Shown: positions 11,911-23,027, counted from the first letter of the stretch. The stretch is DNA of 45,158 nt from Melampsora larici-populina 98AG31 (GCF_000204055.1 NW_006768823.1:475046-520203); one strand, 5' to 3'. A program made the numbers and translations. The notes: a model not told the origin generated them from the letters alone.

Positions 11911-12579
11911 TGAAAAGCGAAAATCCAATCAAGGTACCTGAATTCCCGTGACAGTTTTCTAAAGGTGAGCTCCTTCACCTCAAGTCACTATAACTACCTG
12001 AAGATACTAACCTACATAGTCAGATCATAACACAACAATAATATGAAAGAAATGAAAGTTAGATAAATAAGAAAGTGAGTAAGTTCATAAGAACAAGACT
12101 AATCTGACCTATAAGGTTTGATCAGGTCAAGATAAAAATATAGAAAAGAGATCAACGCGTATTCAGTCTGAGATCTTTAACTAGCGTCAATACATTTTCA
12201 GGTGAAAGTATAATAATAGAATCAATCATATTAGTTAGTAACTGAATTCAGAAAGAGAAAATAGATAAAGAAGAAATGTATATATATATATAGTAGTTGA
12301 ACTATGTTAAAAGGAGAAATGAGGCGTGAGAAAGTATAAAGGGGTGTGACTTACTCTTTTCCTTCCGTAGAATAACGGATAAGGAAAAGAGCAAGTACGT
12401 GTTGGTGAATTTACTTGAGATATAAAGGATGATTAGGGTTTTGGACTTTAAGTTTAATTTGAGAGTTTTATAGGTTAAGTTAAAGTGTACTAAGTATCTG
12501 ACATGTGTAGTGTTACTTCTACTACCTTTCGTGACAGATGAAACACCAAATAGGAGAGAGACTAAGGTGTCTCTCAACA
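11911..12579 (-). repeat. Copia 5' LTR (669 bp)
   Basis: Starts TGTTGAGAGAC on the minus strand at 12579 and ends TTCA at 11911. It should contain the element promoter and polyadenylation signal. It includes a short (TA)n tract at about 12278-12291. Confidence 0.93.
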
Positions 12580-12584
12580 TCTTT

Positions 12585-13009
12585 TCGTGTCAAAAAGAAT
12601 CAGTGAGCTTTTCCATCTACTCTCATTATCTGAGTTTTCTCAATATTGTTTACTAATATTGTTTCCATACTAGTATTTCATTTTACATATTTTTCTTCTG
12701 GGTTCTCTGGAACAACATCCCTACGCGTGCTTTTTGATTTCTGTCGAGCTTGCAGGTATACTACATTTCCTATCTGATCACTCTGATTAAGAGATGTTAT
12801 CTTTTCTGATCATCTTATTTCTATATTGTCTCTTTTGATTGTTGTTGGTCATAGGTTAGTCTTTTGTTCCTCGACGTAGACCTAGCATTTTGAGAGTTAG
12901 TCTCACTAGGAAACCTGTGCCCTCAGGTTAGTCTTTTGTTCCTCAACGTAGACCTAGCATTTTTAGCGTTAGTCTCACTAGGAAACCTGTGCCCTCAGTT
13001 CTTTCCGTT
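12585..13009. other. Non-coding sequence right of Copia, inside LINE
   Basis: No gene. AT-rich, containing the 72 bp tandem duplication at 12854-12998. ORF1 similarity resumes gradually after about 13010. Confidence 0.45.
12854..12998. repeat. 72 bp tandem duplication
   Basis: Two copies (starting 12854 and 12926) of a unit with GGTTAGTCTTTTGTTCCTC, ACGTAGACCTAGCATTTT and CTCACTAGGAAACCTGTG differ at only a few positions, so the duplication is recent. It sits in non-coding sequence between the two halves of LINE ORF1. Confidence 0.9.
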
Positions 13010-14473
13010 CCAGTACTACGCCCAAACCAGCAGATACGTCAGCATCAAGTTGTACTTGGTTTTTCCTAGATTCCGTCGAGAACATTATAACCCCCAAACC
13101 TCCAACCCAGAAAAGGTTGACCAACACAACCACCTTGACCCAAACCAACAAAGCAAGAGCTGCTCTAAGCACGCTGTCCGTCACCCAGCTGATTCAAGGC
13201 TTCAATAATGCCTTCCGACTTCATAACTTAAAAGTCAGTGAGTCAGCTGAGACCACCATAACAGTGAAGACGGTACAACGTCACCCGTCCAATGACCTAG
13301 TGCTGCACCTGGAAAATGCCTCCCATGCTGAGAAAATCAGACAAGTGGAGCAGATCTGGCTTCCTCCAATCACAACGGTGCTTCAAATCAAGCCAGAACA
13401 CTTCACCGTGCTTGTCCACAGCATAGTTCGACCCAGAGATTGCTAGTCATGTAGAAGAACTAGGTGCCTCTAACCCCGACATCCTACAAGAAGCAATCTT
13501 TATAAGGTGGCTTAACCCCAAGCTAAAAGACATCCTGTCTAAACAATATTCTGCACTGCTGATAGGCTTTAATACCAACCCACACGCTGACAAATGTGTC
13601 AGAGACAAGGTGTGGTTTGGGAGAGGCCTACACCACGCCAAAGCAGGTAGAGAGCCGCCAAAGCAATGCTACAACTGCAGGAAGTCAGGACACACGGCTC
13701 CATCTTGTCCTTCCAAAGTCATGTGTCCCTTCTCACAGCCCCCAGCTACTAGGCTCTGGCAGGCCAGAGATTACCTTGGCTTCATCAAAGATTCATGAAA
13801 GATTCAAAAAGATTTCAAACTGACTTCAACACAATATCATATGGGGCCAGCTGTCTGTCCAACCACCAAAATTCCGATGTCATCATATGACGTCATAAAT
13901 CTGTACATACCTGCTCCTGTATTCACAGATCAAAAATATATAGTCTGTTAAACATTATCATGTAAATTGACTGAGTTATTGAGGTTTAAAAAAAATCACA
14001 GATAAAAAATACTATTTTTGTACTATACATAAGACTGGGATCTTGGATATCTCAAATCTTTATCCAGTTGGACAGACAAATGGCCCCACATGATATTGTG
14101 TTGAAGTCATTTTGAAATCTTTCTGAATCTCTCATGAATCTTTCATGAATCTTTCATGGAGTCAGTGGTAGGCTCTGGCCTGCCAGAGCCTAGTAGATGG
14201 GGGCTGTGTCTGTGGCAAGGAGCATCACACACACACGTGCCCTGAGAAGAGCTCTGCCCCAATGAAATGCACAGCCTGTGTAAGATCATTGACTAGGTTG
14301 GACTCAACAAAATCAGTAAAAGGCCTTTTTGATTCCAACAATCAGGACCTTATTCACTCACCATTTCATCCGCAGTGCGCAAAAAGGATTGCTGAGGGAT
14401 TACCTCCTCACAACCTGAGCGCCTCACCAAAGCTTGTGGTCATCCAAGAAGCCAAAAGTTCTGACATCCAATG
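13010..14473 (+). pseudogene. LINE ORF1, C-terminal half with zinc knuckles, split by a MITE
   Basis: 13117-13430 encodes a segment with TNKARAALSTLS, LIQGFNNAFRLHNLKVSES and PSNDLVLHLENASHAEKI, typical in layout of LINE ORF1 central domains. A one-base shift near 13430 moves the frame. The continuation has DILQEAIFIRWLNPKLKDIL and a CCHC zinc knuckle (CYNCRKSGHTAPSCP, about 13669-13710). A second cysteine motif is cut by the MITE at 13734-14208. Removing the MITE and one TCT copy joins CPF to CGKEHHTHTC in frame. The frame then runs to a stop at 14473. ORF1 proteins bind the LINE RNA and chaperone it; this copy is broken by frameshift and insertion. Confidence 0.8.
13734..14208. mobile_element. 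Foldback MITE, CACAG ends, about 135 bp TIRs, TSD TCT
   Basis: 475 bp whose two ends are inverted copies over roughly 135 bp: CACAGCCCCCA, CTACTAGGCTCTGGCAGGCC, repeated AAAGATTCATGAAAGATTCA, CTTCAACACAATATCAT, GTCTGTCCAACC. The left end is 13734 and the right 14208, flanked by TCT (13731-13733, 14209-14211). The centre is AT-rich and non-coding. Ends and duplication length match the CACTA-like element at 4221-5406, though internal sequence differs. Confidence 0.92.
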
Positions 14474-14526
14474 TTAGAAAACCTACGGCAAAACTCACCT
14501 TACCTGACACCGAGGCAATTCTCCAA

Positions 14527-15779
14527 TTGAATTGACGCCATTCACCAGACACATCAAATTCTCTTTTCAACTCTGACCTCACTAATTTATGTTCGATTTT
14601 ATCACTGCAAGAGCCAAAGGTAAACAATATTGACTACCTCCCTCAAGAACACGTGAACTGGACCCTCATAAGCCCCACACTGAGTGTGAGAAACTCTAGC
14701 GCAAGGCCTAGAGCGTGTTTGCATATTAGAAAAGACCTGAACGCACAAATTAACACCCTTCCTTCAACCTCCAGAGACATTGCATCCTGTACAATAACTT
14801 TTGCATCTGGTTTTACACTGCTTGCCTTGAGTGTGTACAATGATGCAACAGTCTTCTCTGGTTTTACAGCTTACACATCCCTCATGAAAAGTCTCCCCCT
14901 TGAAATACAACTACTCCCAACAGTAGTCAACACAGACAGTAACTTACATTCAGCAATATGGAATCCACCCCACATCAAGACTCAGGACCAGGATGCGGAA
15001 AGGCTGATGGACCTAATGTCAGATTGGGACATGCACCTCCGATCACCATGCGGTATTGCAACTTTTGGGGTAGGCTCACAAACTACACTAGGTATGTCAA
15101 TTAACCAGGTGTGGGTCAACAATTTGCTAGACGACACCGTACAACAATGTACCATTGACAAAGAGGGCCTCACCAGCCACCTCTCAGAACACCAAGCCAT
15201 TATCACCACAATCCTCACCTGCGTGAACCCAACTCGGACCGCCTCCACCAAAACAAAAACCAAAAAGAAATGGAAAAGGGTTGAAAAAGTTGCGCTGAAG
15301 ACCAATGTCCAAGCAAACCTTCCAAAGATTCAACCCCTCACAACATGCAAACTGATTGATGAGTTTGACAACACACTAACTACAACTACCCCCTATTGGT
15401 AAGCACAAGAAGTGGTGGAATCCATCACTTCTTGAACCTTTACGAAAGGACACCCTGAGAACCAAAAGGAAGATGAAAAAGACACAACACAAAGAAGACC
15501 GCCAAGCCTTCAAAAAGGCCTGCAACAAGTTCAAGGTTGCAGTTGAAAAAGCTAAGGAAAACAATTGGCGTCACTACCTCTCCACCCTCACACACAACAC
15601 GTTATTTCAGGCCAAGAAGTACACATCAGGAAGACAATCATCACTGGTCATCCACACGCTAATCATGACAGAAGGTTCAACTTGTACGTCAAACACCGAG
15701 AAGGCTGATGAACTTTTTGAAGCAACATGTGTGGCAACAGCTCCATGCGACCTCCAGGACACAACACCTCTCACCTTCC
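14527..15779 (+). pseudogene. LINE ORF2, endonuclease domain and linker only
   Basis: From LQEPKVNNIDYLPQ (near 14610) a frame runs to 15402 with RPRACLHIRKDL, DIASCTITF, TDSNLHSAIWNPP, WDMHLRSP, NQVWVN and a terminal SEHQAI. This is the motif order of an AP-endonuclease-type LINE nuclease, which nicks target DNA. The usual final SDH reads SEH, and the Ile-Asp-x-Val-Trp region reads INQVWVN, so catalytic residues appear altered. A stop at 15400-15402 is followed in another frame by WWN...LRKDTLRTKRK and a basic, coiled linker (15473-15780). The RT domain should follow but KDZ-A begins instead. No promoter was identified. Confidence 0.8.
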
Positions 15780-16040
15780 CACCTCTGTCTACCAGACCTC
15801 TGGGATAGTATCCCTTGGGAAATGTGTCATTCCCAGCGGATCTTATCCCTACGTCCCCTGTAAGATTCAAAGATTTAAAAGACTTGTCTTTTCAAGTCTT
15901 TTTTCACACTCTTTCAAGACAGAGTCCATCACAGACCTGTCTGAGCCTCAGACTCGTCTGTCTAAAGCTCAGACTTGTCTGTCCAGGCCACACTCAGACT
16001 TGTCTGAAGACCCGCATCCGCAACCTGAAAGGACAAGTCC
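15778..16040. repeat. KDZ-A left terminal inverted repeat with AGACTTGTCT array
   Basis: Matches 43080-43410 in reverse complement: CCACCTCTGTCTACCAG, GATAGTATCCCTTGGGAAAT, GTGTCATTCCCAGCGGATC, AAGATTCAAAGAT. The inner part holds near-palindromic AGACTTGTCT at 15880, 15971 and 15996, with variants at 15933 and 15950. Confidence 0.85.
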
Positions 16041-17322
16041 GTCCCGGTAAGTGCATCTTGACTCTGGAATTCCACTACCGCTCCAGGTCTTCTCGTTTGT
16101 CAGCCATTCCGAATTGATTCCTAACTTAACTAAAGTACTAAGCTAGAATTGATTCCAACTTTTTCTTGACCCCTTCTGCCACCTTGTGCAATCCTTTTTG
16201 TTACCCCCTACATTAGCACCACAACCTTAACCACCATCATTTTGCCATTGGCTCAACACACAGATCATCAAATCCGAACGTCATTTGGGTATACAACTCA
16301 CTTGATAACACTTTTCAAACGGATCAATTACCAAACCCAATTTCTGATTTCTGTGAGGTATGTAAGGTTTCAACCCTCACTAAGTCACTTGAAAATTGGA
16401 TCTGACACCATCTATTTCCATTCGTTTTGATCGGGGTTGGTCTCACACTGTCTCAACTCTCACATCATTAAGAACAACACAGTGGTTTTTGGTTTCCACA
16501 AGTTTTATTCAACCCACCTGGTTTGGACTGAAAAAACAAACCAACCGTTGGCATATCGGCTTGGATCCGGATTCTATTTAGGGAAAGCTTCCACTTCATG
16601 GACCCAAAGTTTGTACCTCACGGCATCAAATCAATTACGCTCCTCATACAACGTTGGTATTGATCAATATCATGTCCTGTACTCAGAGAAATTGTTTAGA
16701 TGTCTTTTTAATTTCCTTGATCATCACAATGTTTTAAATGATTTTTATTTGACATGCTGTGAAATAAGATTTTACTTGAGAAACAAACAATGCCCATCCA
16801 GCTTTAAGAATTGAATGAGCTGAGATATTACTAGAAGGTTGTAAGTAGTGTTTTAAGGATTTTATGGCCAGGTCAGAGACGTACGAGACTCTTCTTTGAT
16901 TTTGATGTGGGGGACCAAAGACTTCTCAGCATGATTGATATTGGACAGGAGGTGAAAAAGGGCTATTTAGTCAACATGAGCAAATAGCACACAAAGAACC
17001 CAAAAAAGATAAAGCTTATTCTTCGTGTGATTTGATGAATCATTGTAAATGTAGAACCTCTTGAGATAAAGGCTGGCTTGCATGGGTAAGTACATGGAGT
17101 GAGTGATGCAGCAGATAGTGTGATTTGATTATTCCAAAATAATCAAATGTGAGCAAGCGCACATTTCAAATAAAAGAGAACAGAGGCAAAAGACAAAGGC
17201 AAAAAAGGATGGAAAATAGACAATTCTTGGGTGTTTATTAATTATACATCTTGTTATGAATCTTGGTTTGAAAGACATCGAACAGAAAAAAAACTAGCTT
17301 TCACTCCCAATTCTGTGTTTTA
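16041..17322. other. KDZ-A left subterminal non-coding region
   Basis: No gene with recognisable similarity. A 125-codon open frame at 16437-16814 has no family motif and ordinary AT-rich composition; I do not call it. The interval separates the left TIR from the 3' end of the partner gene. Confidence 0.5.
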
Positions 17323-17906
17323 TCACCAGTCGTTTTCATCAGGGAGGTCTGCTTCTTCATTTTCATCCTCAAGCTCTGTATCGTGTAATGCACTGGCCTC
17401 CAACAATTCGCGTGATTCTGGGATACCGCCCCATTCTTCCTCTTCTTCATCGATATCAGCTGAATTTGTCACTCCTGCATTCACCAAGCCTCCTAGCTCT
17501 TCATCCTTTTCAATTTTGAATAAGCCAGCCTCCAAGTCTTGCAGCCACAATGATCGCTTACTGTTCATTTTGTCAAAACCTAGCAGAAAGTCTTCAGGCT
17601 TAAGTTTTGATCCTTCTAATTGAATTATCTTGACCCGATATCCTTTGTCTTTAAGGCGTTGAGCGGGGTGGGGCTTGTGAGGAAACCCTTGTGATGGATC
17701 ACGACCAATTGCGGCGGCTATGGGGAAGCAAAAGCAGTGTACATATTGATCAATGCATAATTCAGAACTTTGATATCAGACAGATGGATTGGGAAAGAAA
17801 GAACTCACTTAGTTGGGCACGAAGGGCAGCAGAAAGTTTAGATTTCACAACATCTGCAGGCTGCTTTGGCTTCGGTGCAGTTGACTTCGACTTGGAACCT
17901 ACACTC

Positions 17907-18078
17907 CCAGCAAAAGGTAATTTTCCCAAGGAAAAAATGATTACATTTAATGCATTTTTAATCAAAAATGCTCATTTAATGCTGAATAATGCTGATTTAA
18001 TGCTGATCAAATGCATTTTCAATCATTTTTTGCTCTAAATGTATTTGATTTTTCCTTGGGAAAATTACTTTATGCTGG
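17907..18078. mobile_element. Small foldback MITE (about 170 bp) in the KDZ-A partner gene
   Basis: A perfect 20 bp inverted repeat (17916-17935 against 18049-18068, core AATTTTCCCAAGG) extends outward imperfectly to CCAGCA/TGCTGG. The interior has short AATGCTGATTTAATGCTG-type repeats. It interrupts the partner coding sequence between ALPA and GSVGSKSK. A target duplication cannot be separated from the inverted ends. Confidence 0.75.
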
Positions 18079-18862
18079 TAGTGCTATGGCAGCTGCTACC
18101 GCTTCCTCCACCGAAGCCCCTTGAGTTCGGGCGCCAAATATAACAGGAAAGTTACACTTAGTACGAACATAATCAGCCATGTCTTGATGCGAGGTGAACT
18201 CAAGACACCATCCATCAGAACCTGTGCCTGCAGAAGCTTGAGGATGAGTTCCAGCAACAAGAAAGTAATAAGAGAATTCCATGCGAGTTGATTCACTCTG
18301 AAACTGAAAGTTTGTACACAGTCAACATCCGTTTATCATCTCAAAAAAAAGTAGAAGGGAATCAACGTACCTCAGAATGAAATTCCTCCACACGCTTACG
18401 CAAAAGTCAATTGTGATCTGCAAGTGATTGACCTTGAGGGATCCCATTTGATATCGAGGCATAAGCCTTAGTGACTTTGGCAATAGACACTGTTTCATTG
18501 TAAAGTGTTTGTAACTCATGACGCTCATCAGGAGTCAAATCAAGTGGCTTGTATTGTTTGGGTGAAGGGAGGCCAGATAAAGTGTAGAAAATGGACAGTT
18601 CAAAAACCATCTGTTCCATATTGGGCAGACTGGTCCACTTTTCGCCAATTATCTTGTTACGCTGAGCAAGACTGGCTCCCTGACTTGCTCGAGGCACTAA
18701 CGGTACTCAAGATTTGAGAAGTGGCGTCCAGAAGTGTCAAGAAGTGACATCCAGAAGTTTCTTGAACATGCTCAAGAAACTTCTTGAGTGACACTTCTGG
18801 ACAGTTCCTTGCCACTTTGAGAGCCCCATCAAGGTGCTCATGTCTAGTCATACCACCTGATC

Positions 18863-20462
18863 ATGCCACGCGTCTCAGTCCGGCGGCAAGTCATAAGAGG
18901 ACTCAAAGGTTTTGCACGCCATCATATGGCTCACCCTCCAGCCGAACCACTCATCCAACCTTCAACAAACCGTCCATCAACCATCCCAACGTTACTATTG
19001 GCAATTCTTCTTGTTCCAGAATTATCAAGAGATCTTCCTCTTACACCAACTCTTCGACTGGCTTTGGTTCTTGCGTTAAAAAATCTCAGAAGATCAAAAG
19101 TTGAAGACCTCCATTTGAATGAATGTACTGCCGAAGTATGGTTGGCAGCGCTCCAAACTGTTGAAAATCAGCGATACTTCTCTCCCAAGTCATCACTCCT
19201 GGACCAAAAAAAAACCCAATTCCTGTTTGATCGGATCATGAATTCCACAGAGGTAACGTTCCTCAAAGTTGTGAGTTTTTACCTTTTCATATCCTTGAAT
19301 GAATACTGGGTGACATTTGGTTCTTATGAATACAGGCACGGATGACAAAGGAAAACTTTTTTCGCCTCCTTCATTGGATCAAAGACAGCCCAGTTTTCCA
19401 AAATAACTCCGCCAATCCTCAAGCTCCAGTTGCACTTCAACTCTTGGTAGCTTTGGCAAACTTGGGCTTAGCGCGAAATGGAGGACAAGTAGCAATCATA
19501 GGCCACTTATTAGGTGTCTCAGGCAAGTCTATCGGGTATTCATTCAATCTTCAACTGCATTTTTTGACTCGGTTCTAACAACAGAAGGCAGTGTTGAGAA
19601 TTATACCTGGCGATGTGTCTTGGCTATTGTTCCCCTGAAAGACGAGTACCTGCAATGGCCTTCCCCACTCGAGCGCCTGAAAATTCGATCCGAGATTGCT
19701 CAAGATTACCCAGCCTTGAAAGGATGTGTGGGATTTGTTGATGGTACACTTGTTCCATTAGCATTTGGTCCAGTACAATGCAAAGAGGACTACTGGACCC
19801 GTAAGTTTGTTTATGGACTCAACTCAATGATTGTCTGTGACAATCGGCGAAGAATCATTTTTGCACGGTACAGCTGGTGCGGCAGTGTTCACAATCAAAG
19901 GGTGTTCCGAACGTCTTCGGTAGGTCTTTTTTTTGGTTTATATATGGTTTGATCTTGTTGCTGACTCAAGTTTCAGCTTTGGAGTCATCCATCACGTTAC
20001 TTTAGCAAAGGGGAGTACTTAGTAGCAGACTCTGGCTATAGTGCTATGAGATGTGTATTCCCCCTTTTCAAGCGCGGGGTCAACAGCAACCTTTCGCGAT
20101 TGAAGGCTGCATTCAACACAATGCTGAGCGAGGCCCAAACAATCATCGAGCATGTTAATGGAATGTTGGAGTCTTGCTTTCAGATGGTGAAGGAGTGTTG
20201 GCTCCTTCTGAGAGACAAGCGATCGATGAAACAAATGAACGCGCTGTTGATGGCTTGCTGTATATTACACAATTTTTTGTTGAAGGAAGGTGAAGAATCC
20301 AGGTTCCCATATCATCTACCTAACCAACATGAACGCGAGGCCGAAGAAGATTATGTCAAGAATAACCCTGCAGTAGCTGACGATGTGATGGCGGACAACA
20401 ACGATACTCTAAGAAACGATGTATTTGATGATTATGGTTGTGTGGTTGATGGAGATCATTAA
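18863..20462 (+). CDS. PIF/Harbinger (DDE_4/HARBI1-type) transposase
   Basis: Four exons keep the frame open: 18863-19252, 19336-19522, 19585-19919, 19977-20462. The second intron uses a GC donor (CAG|GCAAGT), giving GVSEGSVENYTWRCV. Without it the frame closes. The N-terminal exon is Pro/Leu-rich. The middle holds a helix-turn-helix-like segment (ALANLGLARNGGQVAIIGHLLGV, about 19445-19517). The nuclease core has VDGTLVPL (first Asp, near 19738), the GSVHNQRVF block, LVADSGYSAMRC (second Asp, about 20021) and IIEHVNGMLESCFQ (Glu, about 20143), then LLMACCILHNFLL and an acidic tail. It would excise and insert the element at TWA targets together with the Myb-like partner encoded on the opposite strand. 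The gene looks intact; start choice is the first ATG in frame. Confidence 0.85.
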
Positions 20463-20920
20463 AAATCTTTGCTTAATTCACACAGTTTGTTTGAACACTT
20501 TTCTCTCCAATTATTGGAAAGAACATCGTCTTTCTATACTTTAAAGTATGTAATAGGTTGTAAGGAATTTCAAAATATTTTCATTACCAGCGACAAAGTG
20601 AAAGATAACAAAAAACATGAACAACAGAAATCAACCAATGAGTTTTTTAAGTCTTCTCAAACTTGAGTGTTTTTATCAACAAGACTCGTGAAAACAATTG
20701 ATGAGAGAGAATTAAAATAAGTTTATTCAATAAGAAACCATTTAATAAGAAACCATTTTGAAATCGCATCTTTTGAGCTTGTATCGTATCAATAGCCTCT
20801 TCATCTGAGTCACGAAACAACTAAAAGGTACAAATGAGCCACACCGTTGAGTTTTAAATCAAAAAGATAGAGGGTTGGTGAGAGAATCAGGAAAGTGTCC
20901 GTACCAAAGGGTTGAGATGC
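20463..20920. other. 3'-3' spacer between convergent Harbinger genes
   Basis: Separates the stop of the nuclease gene from the stop of the minus-strand partner. AT-rich, no gene seen. It should hold both polyadenylation regions. Confidence 0.5.
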
Positions 20921-22666
20921 TCATTTGTTGAGCATCTCATCAACAGTTTGTTTCGCTTTGGCCAGACTGATGTTAAAATTATCCATGTACTCTTTGTACA
21001 ACTTTCCTCACATTGTGATTTCTTCAAACTTTTGTCTTTTCGTTTCGCCCTCAAGGTCCTTCTCCATCTTTTCTATTTCAACTAGATCCTTGCGTCTCTT
21101 CAGTTCATTCGATTCACTTAATTTTTTCTGGCAAATTCGGCTTGGGCTCGATCTAATTCCAAAGTCTCTCTTCTATCTTGTAGTCCCTGAAGTGCTTCGG
21201 TATGTGCGTTGGTTTGGGGAGTCAAAGAATGGGAAATAGCACGACGAAGTTCTAAGCTACCTTTCAATTCAGCCTCCCTGCTCTCTCTTTCGGCCAGCAT
21301 ATGTTGTTTCTTGAATTCCCATTTGGCTTGGCGATCTTCCCGCAATGGTAAGTGTTGTGACAATAGAGTCGAAGCTGAATTCAACGAGCTCCCATTGGAC
21401 TTGGAATGTAAGGTTCCCGTGGTTTTGTTGACAGCTTCAAGCGAAACATGACTCGGCCAAGGTTGAGATTGACGAGGCTTCACCTTGGGTTTGGCAATCA
21501 AGCTGTTTGATGGGGAGATTGAAATATCTACACTAGACTTGATGTGGCTTTGTTCAGCCTTGCAAGAGCCTGAGCGATTCAAGATTGGGCTCCCCACAGT
21601 ACTCAGCACCTGTTCGAGATTGATCGCACTAGCTTCAAGACTGGGATCCACCAAGTTTTTGATGTCGTCTTCACAAAAAGATGCAGGCAAATCTGATGAT
21701 TGATGGCTAGGATTTGTGTTCAGTAAAATCAAATCTTCATCAAAGATGTCAGTGGATTCTTGGACTGCTCCAGGTGATGTTGCGGGCCGTCTTTGAAAAG
21801 CTGGGAACAGCTGGTAATAATTTGGACAGGTTTTTTTGAGTCGTGCTGATCACCACAGGTCAGTTATCTACTTAACTTGATATTTACAGTGAATCAAGGT
21901 CTTAATTTCGAATGTTTCCTCTACACTTGATAATAGCTCTCGCCAGACTTCACTGTCAGTGGCATAGCCATTTTTTTCCTTCTCAGCCAAAGCATCATTC
22001 ATGTCTCTCTCTCTTGAACCTTGACCCGTGCCGGTTTGCATGTCTCTTGCTTTTTGAAAAGCCTTTTCGATTTCTCGGATCTAAACGGATAAAGATACCA
22101 ATTAACATAACTAATGGATCACCGGACTGTTTATGAAAACATACCTGCGCCTCTACAGATGTACCAGGAATGTTTGGAAAGCCTCTCTCGGCCAGGTACT
22201 GAGCAATTTCCTCACCAACACTGGTCTTTGTGATTGTTCCACCATCACCCCGCCACCTATCAAGCTGGAAACCATCGCCATCGGGGGTAGACAACCAATC
22301 AGCTAACACACCAAGAGCGTTCTGTCCATCCTTGTTTCGAGCTGTGTGCCACAAAGTTCGAGGACGGACGGGAGAATTTTTGATGTCGCCGTTTTTCTTC
22401 TTGTGTTGGCGTGGAGCATTCTTCAAAGGGCTGGGAGTACTTTCTCGTTGAGGAGGATTATTCATACTTGCTGGACTATGAACTTGAGAACTAGGTGGAT
22501 GATAAACTGATGAAGACATAGGGTTCCAAAGATGATTTAAAGATGGCAAAACTACAGCAAAAGGAAACGGTTGAGTAAATATCAAAGGTGATTGGGATGT
22601 GATTGGGGCTTCGCTGGTGTTATGGTTGGAGGGTGGTAGATTGGCCATTGGATCATGAGAATTCAC
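20921..22666 (-). CDS. PIF/Harbinger second protein, Myb/SANT-like, with C-terminal coiled coil
   Basis: Starts at ATG 22666 with a Pro/Ser/Asn-rich leader, then basic PRQHKKKNGDIKN. The Myb/SANT-like DNA-binding block is NALGVLADWLSTPDGDGF, RWRGDGG, EEIAQYLAERGFPNIPGTSV (22330-22150). An intron (about 22148-22081) leads to IREIEKAFQKARDMQTGTGQ and WRELLSSVEETFEI. A further intron precedes a Ser-rich region and a long charged coiled coil (LREDRQAKWEFKKQHMLAER..., 21360-21118). A stop at 21118-21120 is bypassed if one base is inserted: the next frame continues SNELKRRKDLVEIEKMEKDL to MLNK, with the final TGA at 20921-20923. In PIF/Harbinger elements such proteins bind the ends and carry the nuclease to the nucleus. 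It may be frameshifted near 21120. Confidence 0.75.
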
Positions 22667-23027
22667 GCCTTATATGACCTACATAAATTTGTAGCAGGTG
22701 AAGAAGGTTTAATATAAATACATAAAGTGTTCAAAAAAAAACCCCTGAGCTGCCGCGTGATCACCGCGTAAACACGCACATAGATTTCAGAAGAGTTCCA
22801 GAAGTTCCAGAAGTTCCAGAAGTTCCAGAAGTTTAGAGCATGTTCAAGAAACTTCTGGATGTCACTTCTTGACACTTCTGGACGCCACTTCTCAAATCTT
22901 GAGTACCATTATTTCAGAAGAGTTCCAGAAGTTCCAGAAGTTCCAGAAGTTTCTTGAGCATGTTCAAGAAACTTCTGGATGTCACTTCTTGACACTTCTG
23001 GACCCCACTTCTCAAATCTTGAGTACC
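22667..23027. repeat. Duplicated Harbinger right end with TTCCAGAAG 9-mer arrays
   Basis: Two tandem copies, ending at 22907 and 23027, each run from a 9 bp tandem array (TTCCAGAAG, four units in the first copy, three in the second) through GAGCATGTTCAAGAAACTTC and CACTTCTTGACACTTCTGGA to CTCAAATCTTGAGTACC. The left end at 18702 carries the outer 75 bp or so in inverse orientation but no 9-mer array. Confidence 0.85.

Larger units (their letters stand above)
6286..12579 (-). mobile_element. Ty1/Copia LTR retrotransposon, full length, minus strand
   Basis: LTRs (6286-7135 and 11911-12579) begin TGTTGAGAGACACC on the minus strand and end ...TTCA. A 5 bp target duplication TCTTT lies immediately outside (6281-6285, 12580-12584). 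A primer-binding site follows the 5' LTR, a purine tract precedes the 3' LTR, and a single gag-pol frame fills the interior in Copia order (gag, protease, integrase, RT, RNase H). Over shared sequence the LTRs differ at only a few positions, suggesting recent insertion, yet three in-frame stops interrupt the coding frame. Confidence 0.95.
4014..15779 (+). mobile_element. Non-LTR retrotransposon (LINE), 3' part lacking, split by three nested insertions
   Basis: ORF1 pieces (4014-4220, 5407-6048, about 13010-13733, 14209-14473) and ORF2 pieces (about 14527-15779) lie in order on the plus strand. ORF1 ends in zinc knuckles; ORF2 starts with an AP-endonuclease-like domain. Two of the nested elements have target duplications whose removal restores the frame exactly, so these blocks belong to one LINE. 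The reverse transcriptase domain expected after about 15780 is absent: sequence switches there to the left end of KDZ-A and no RT resumes after 43410. LINEs normally lose 5', not 3', sequence, so a later deletion or rearrangement is likely. Confidence 0.75.
18702..23027 (+). mobile_element. PIF/Harbinger transposon with two convergent genes
   Basis: The left end starts GGTACTCAAGATTTGAGAAG (18702). The right end is its reverse complement, ending at 22907, with a second tandem copy of the right end finishing at 23027. Between them lie a plus-strand nuclease gene (18863-20462) and a minus-strand Myb/SANT-like gene (20921-22666), the two-gene content known for PIF/Harbinger elements. TAA precedes the left end and TTA follows the right end by one base; these TWA-type triplets fit the superfamily but are not identical, so the duplication is unproven. 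Confidence 0.82.

Noticed and set aside
16437..16814. Possible small secreted protein (effector) gene, 125 codons
   Set aside because: No convincing signal peptide, no start context, AT-rich non-coding surroundings inside KDZ-A.
22795..22835. Heat-shock-element-like TTCnnGAA pairs
   Set aside because: The period is 9 bp, not the 10 bp needed for continuous HSE units, and the array is part of a transposon end.
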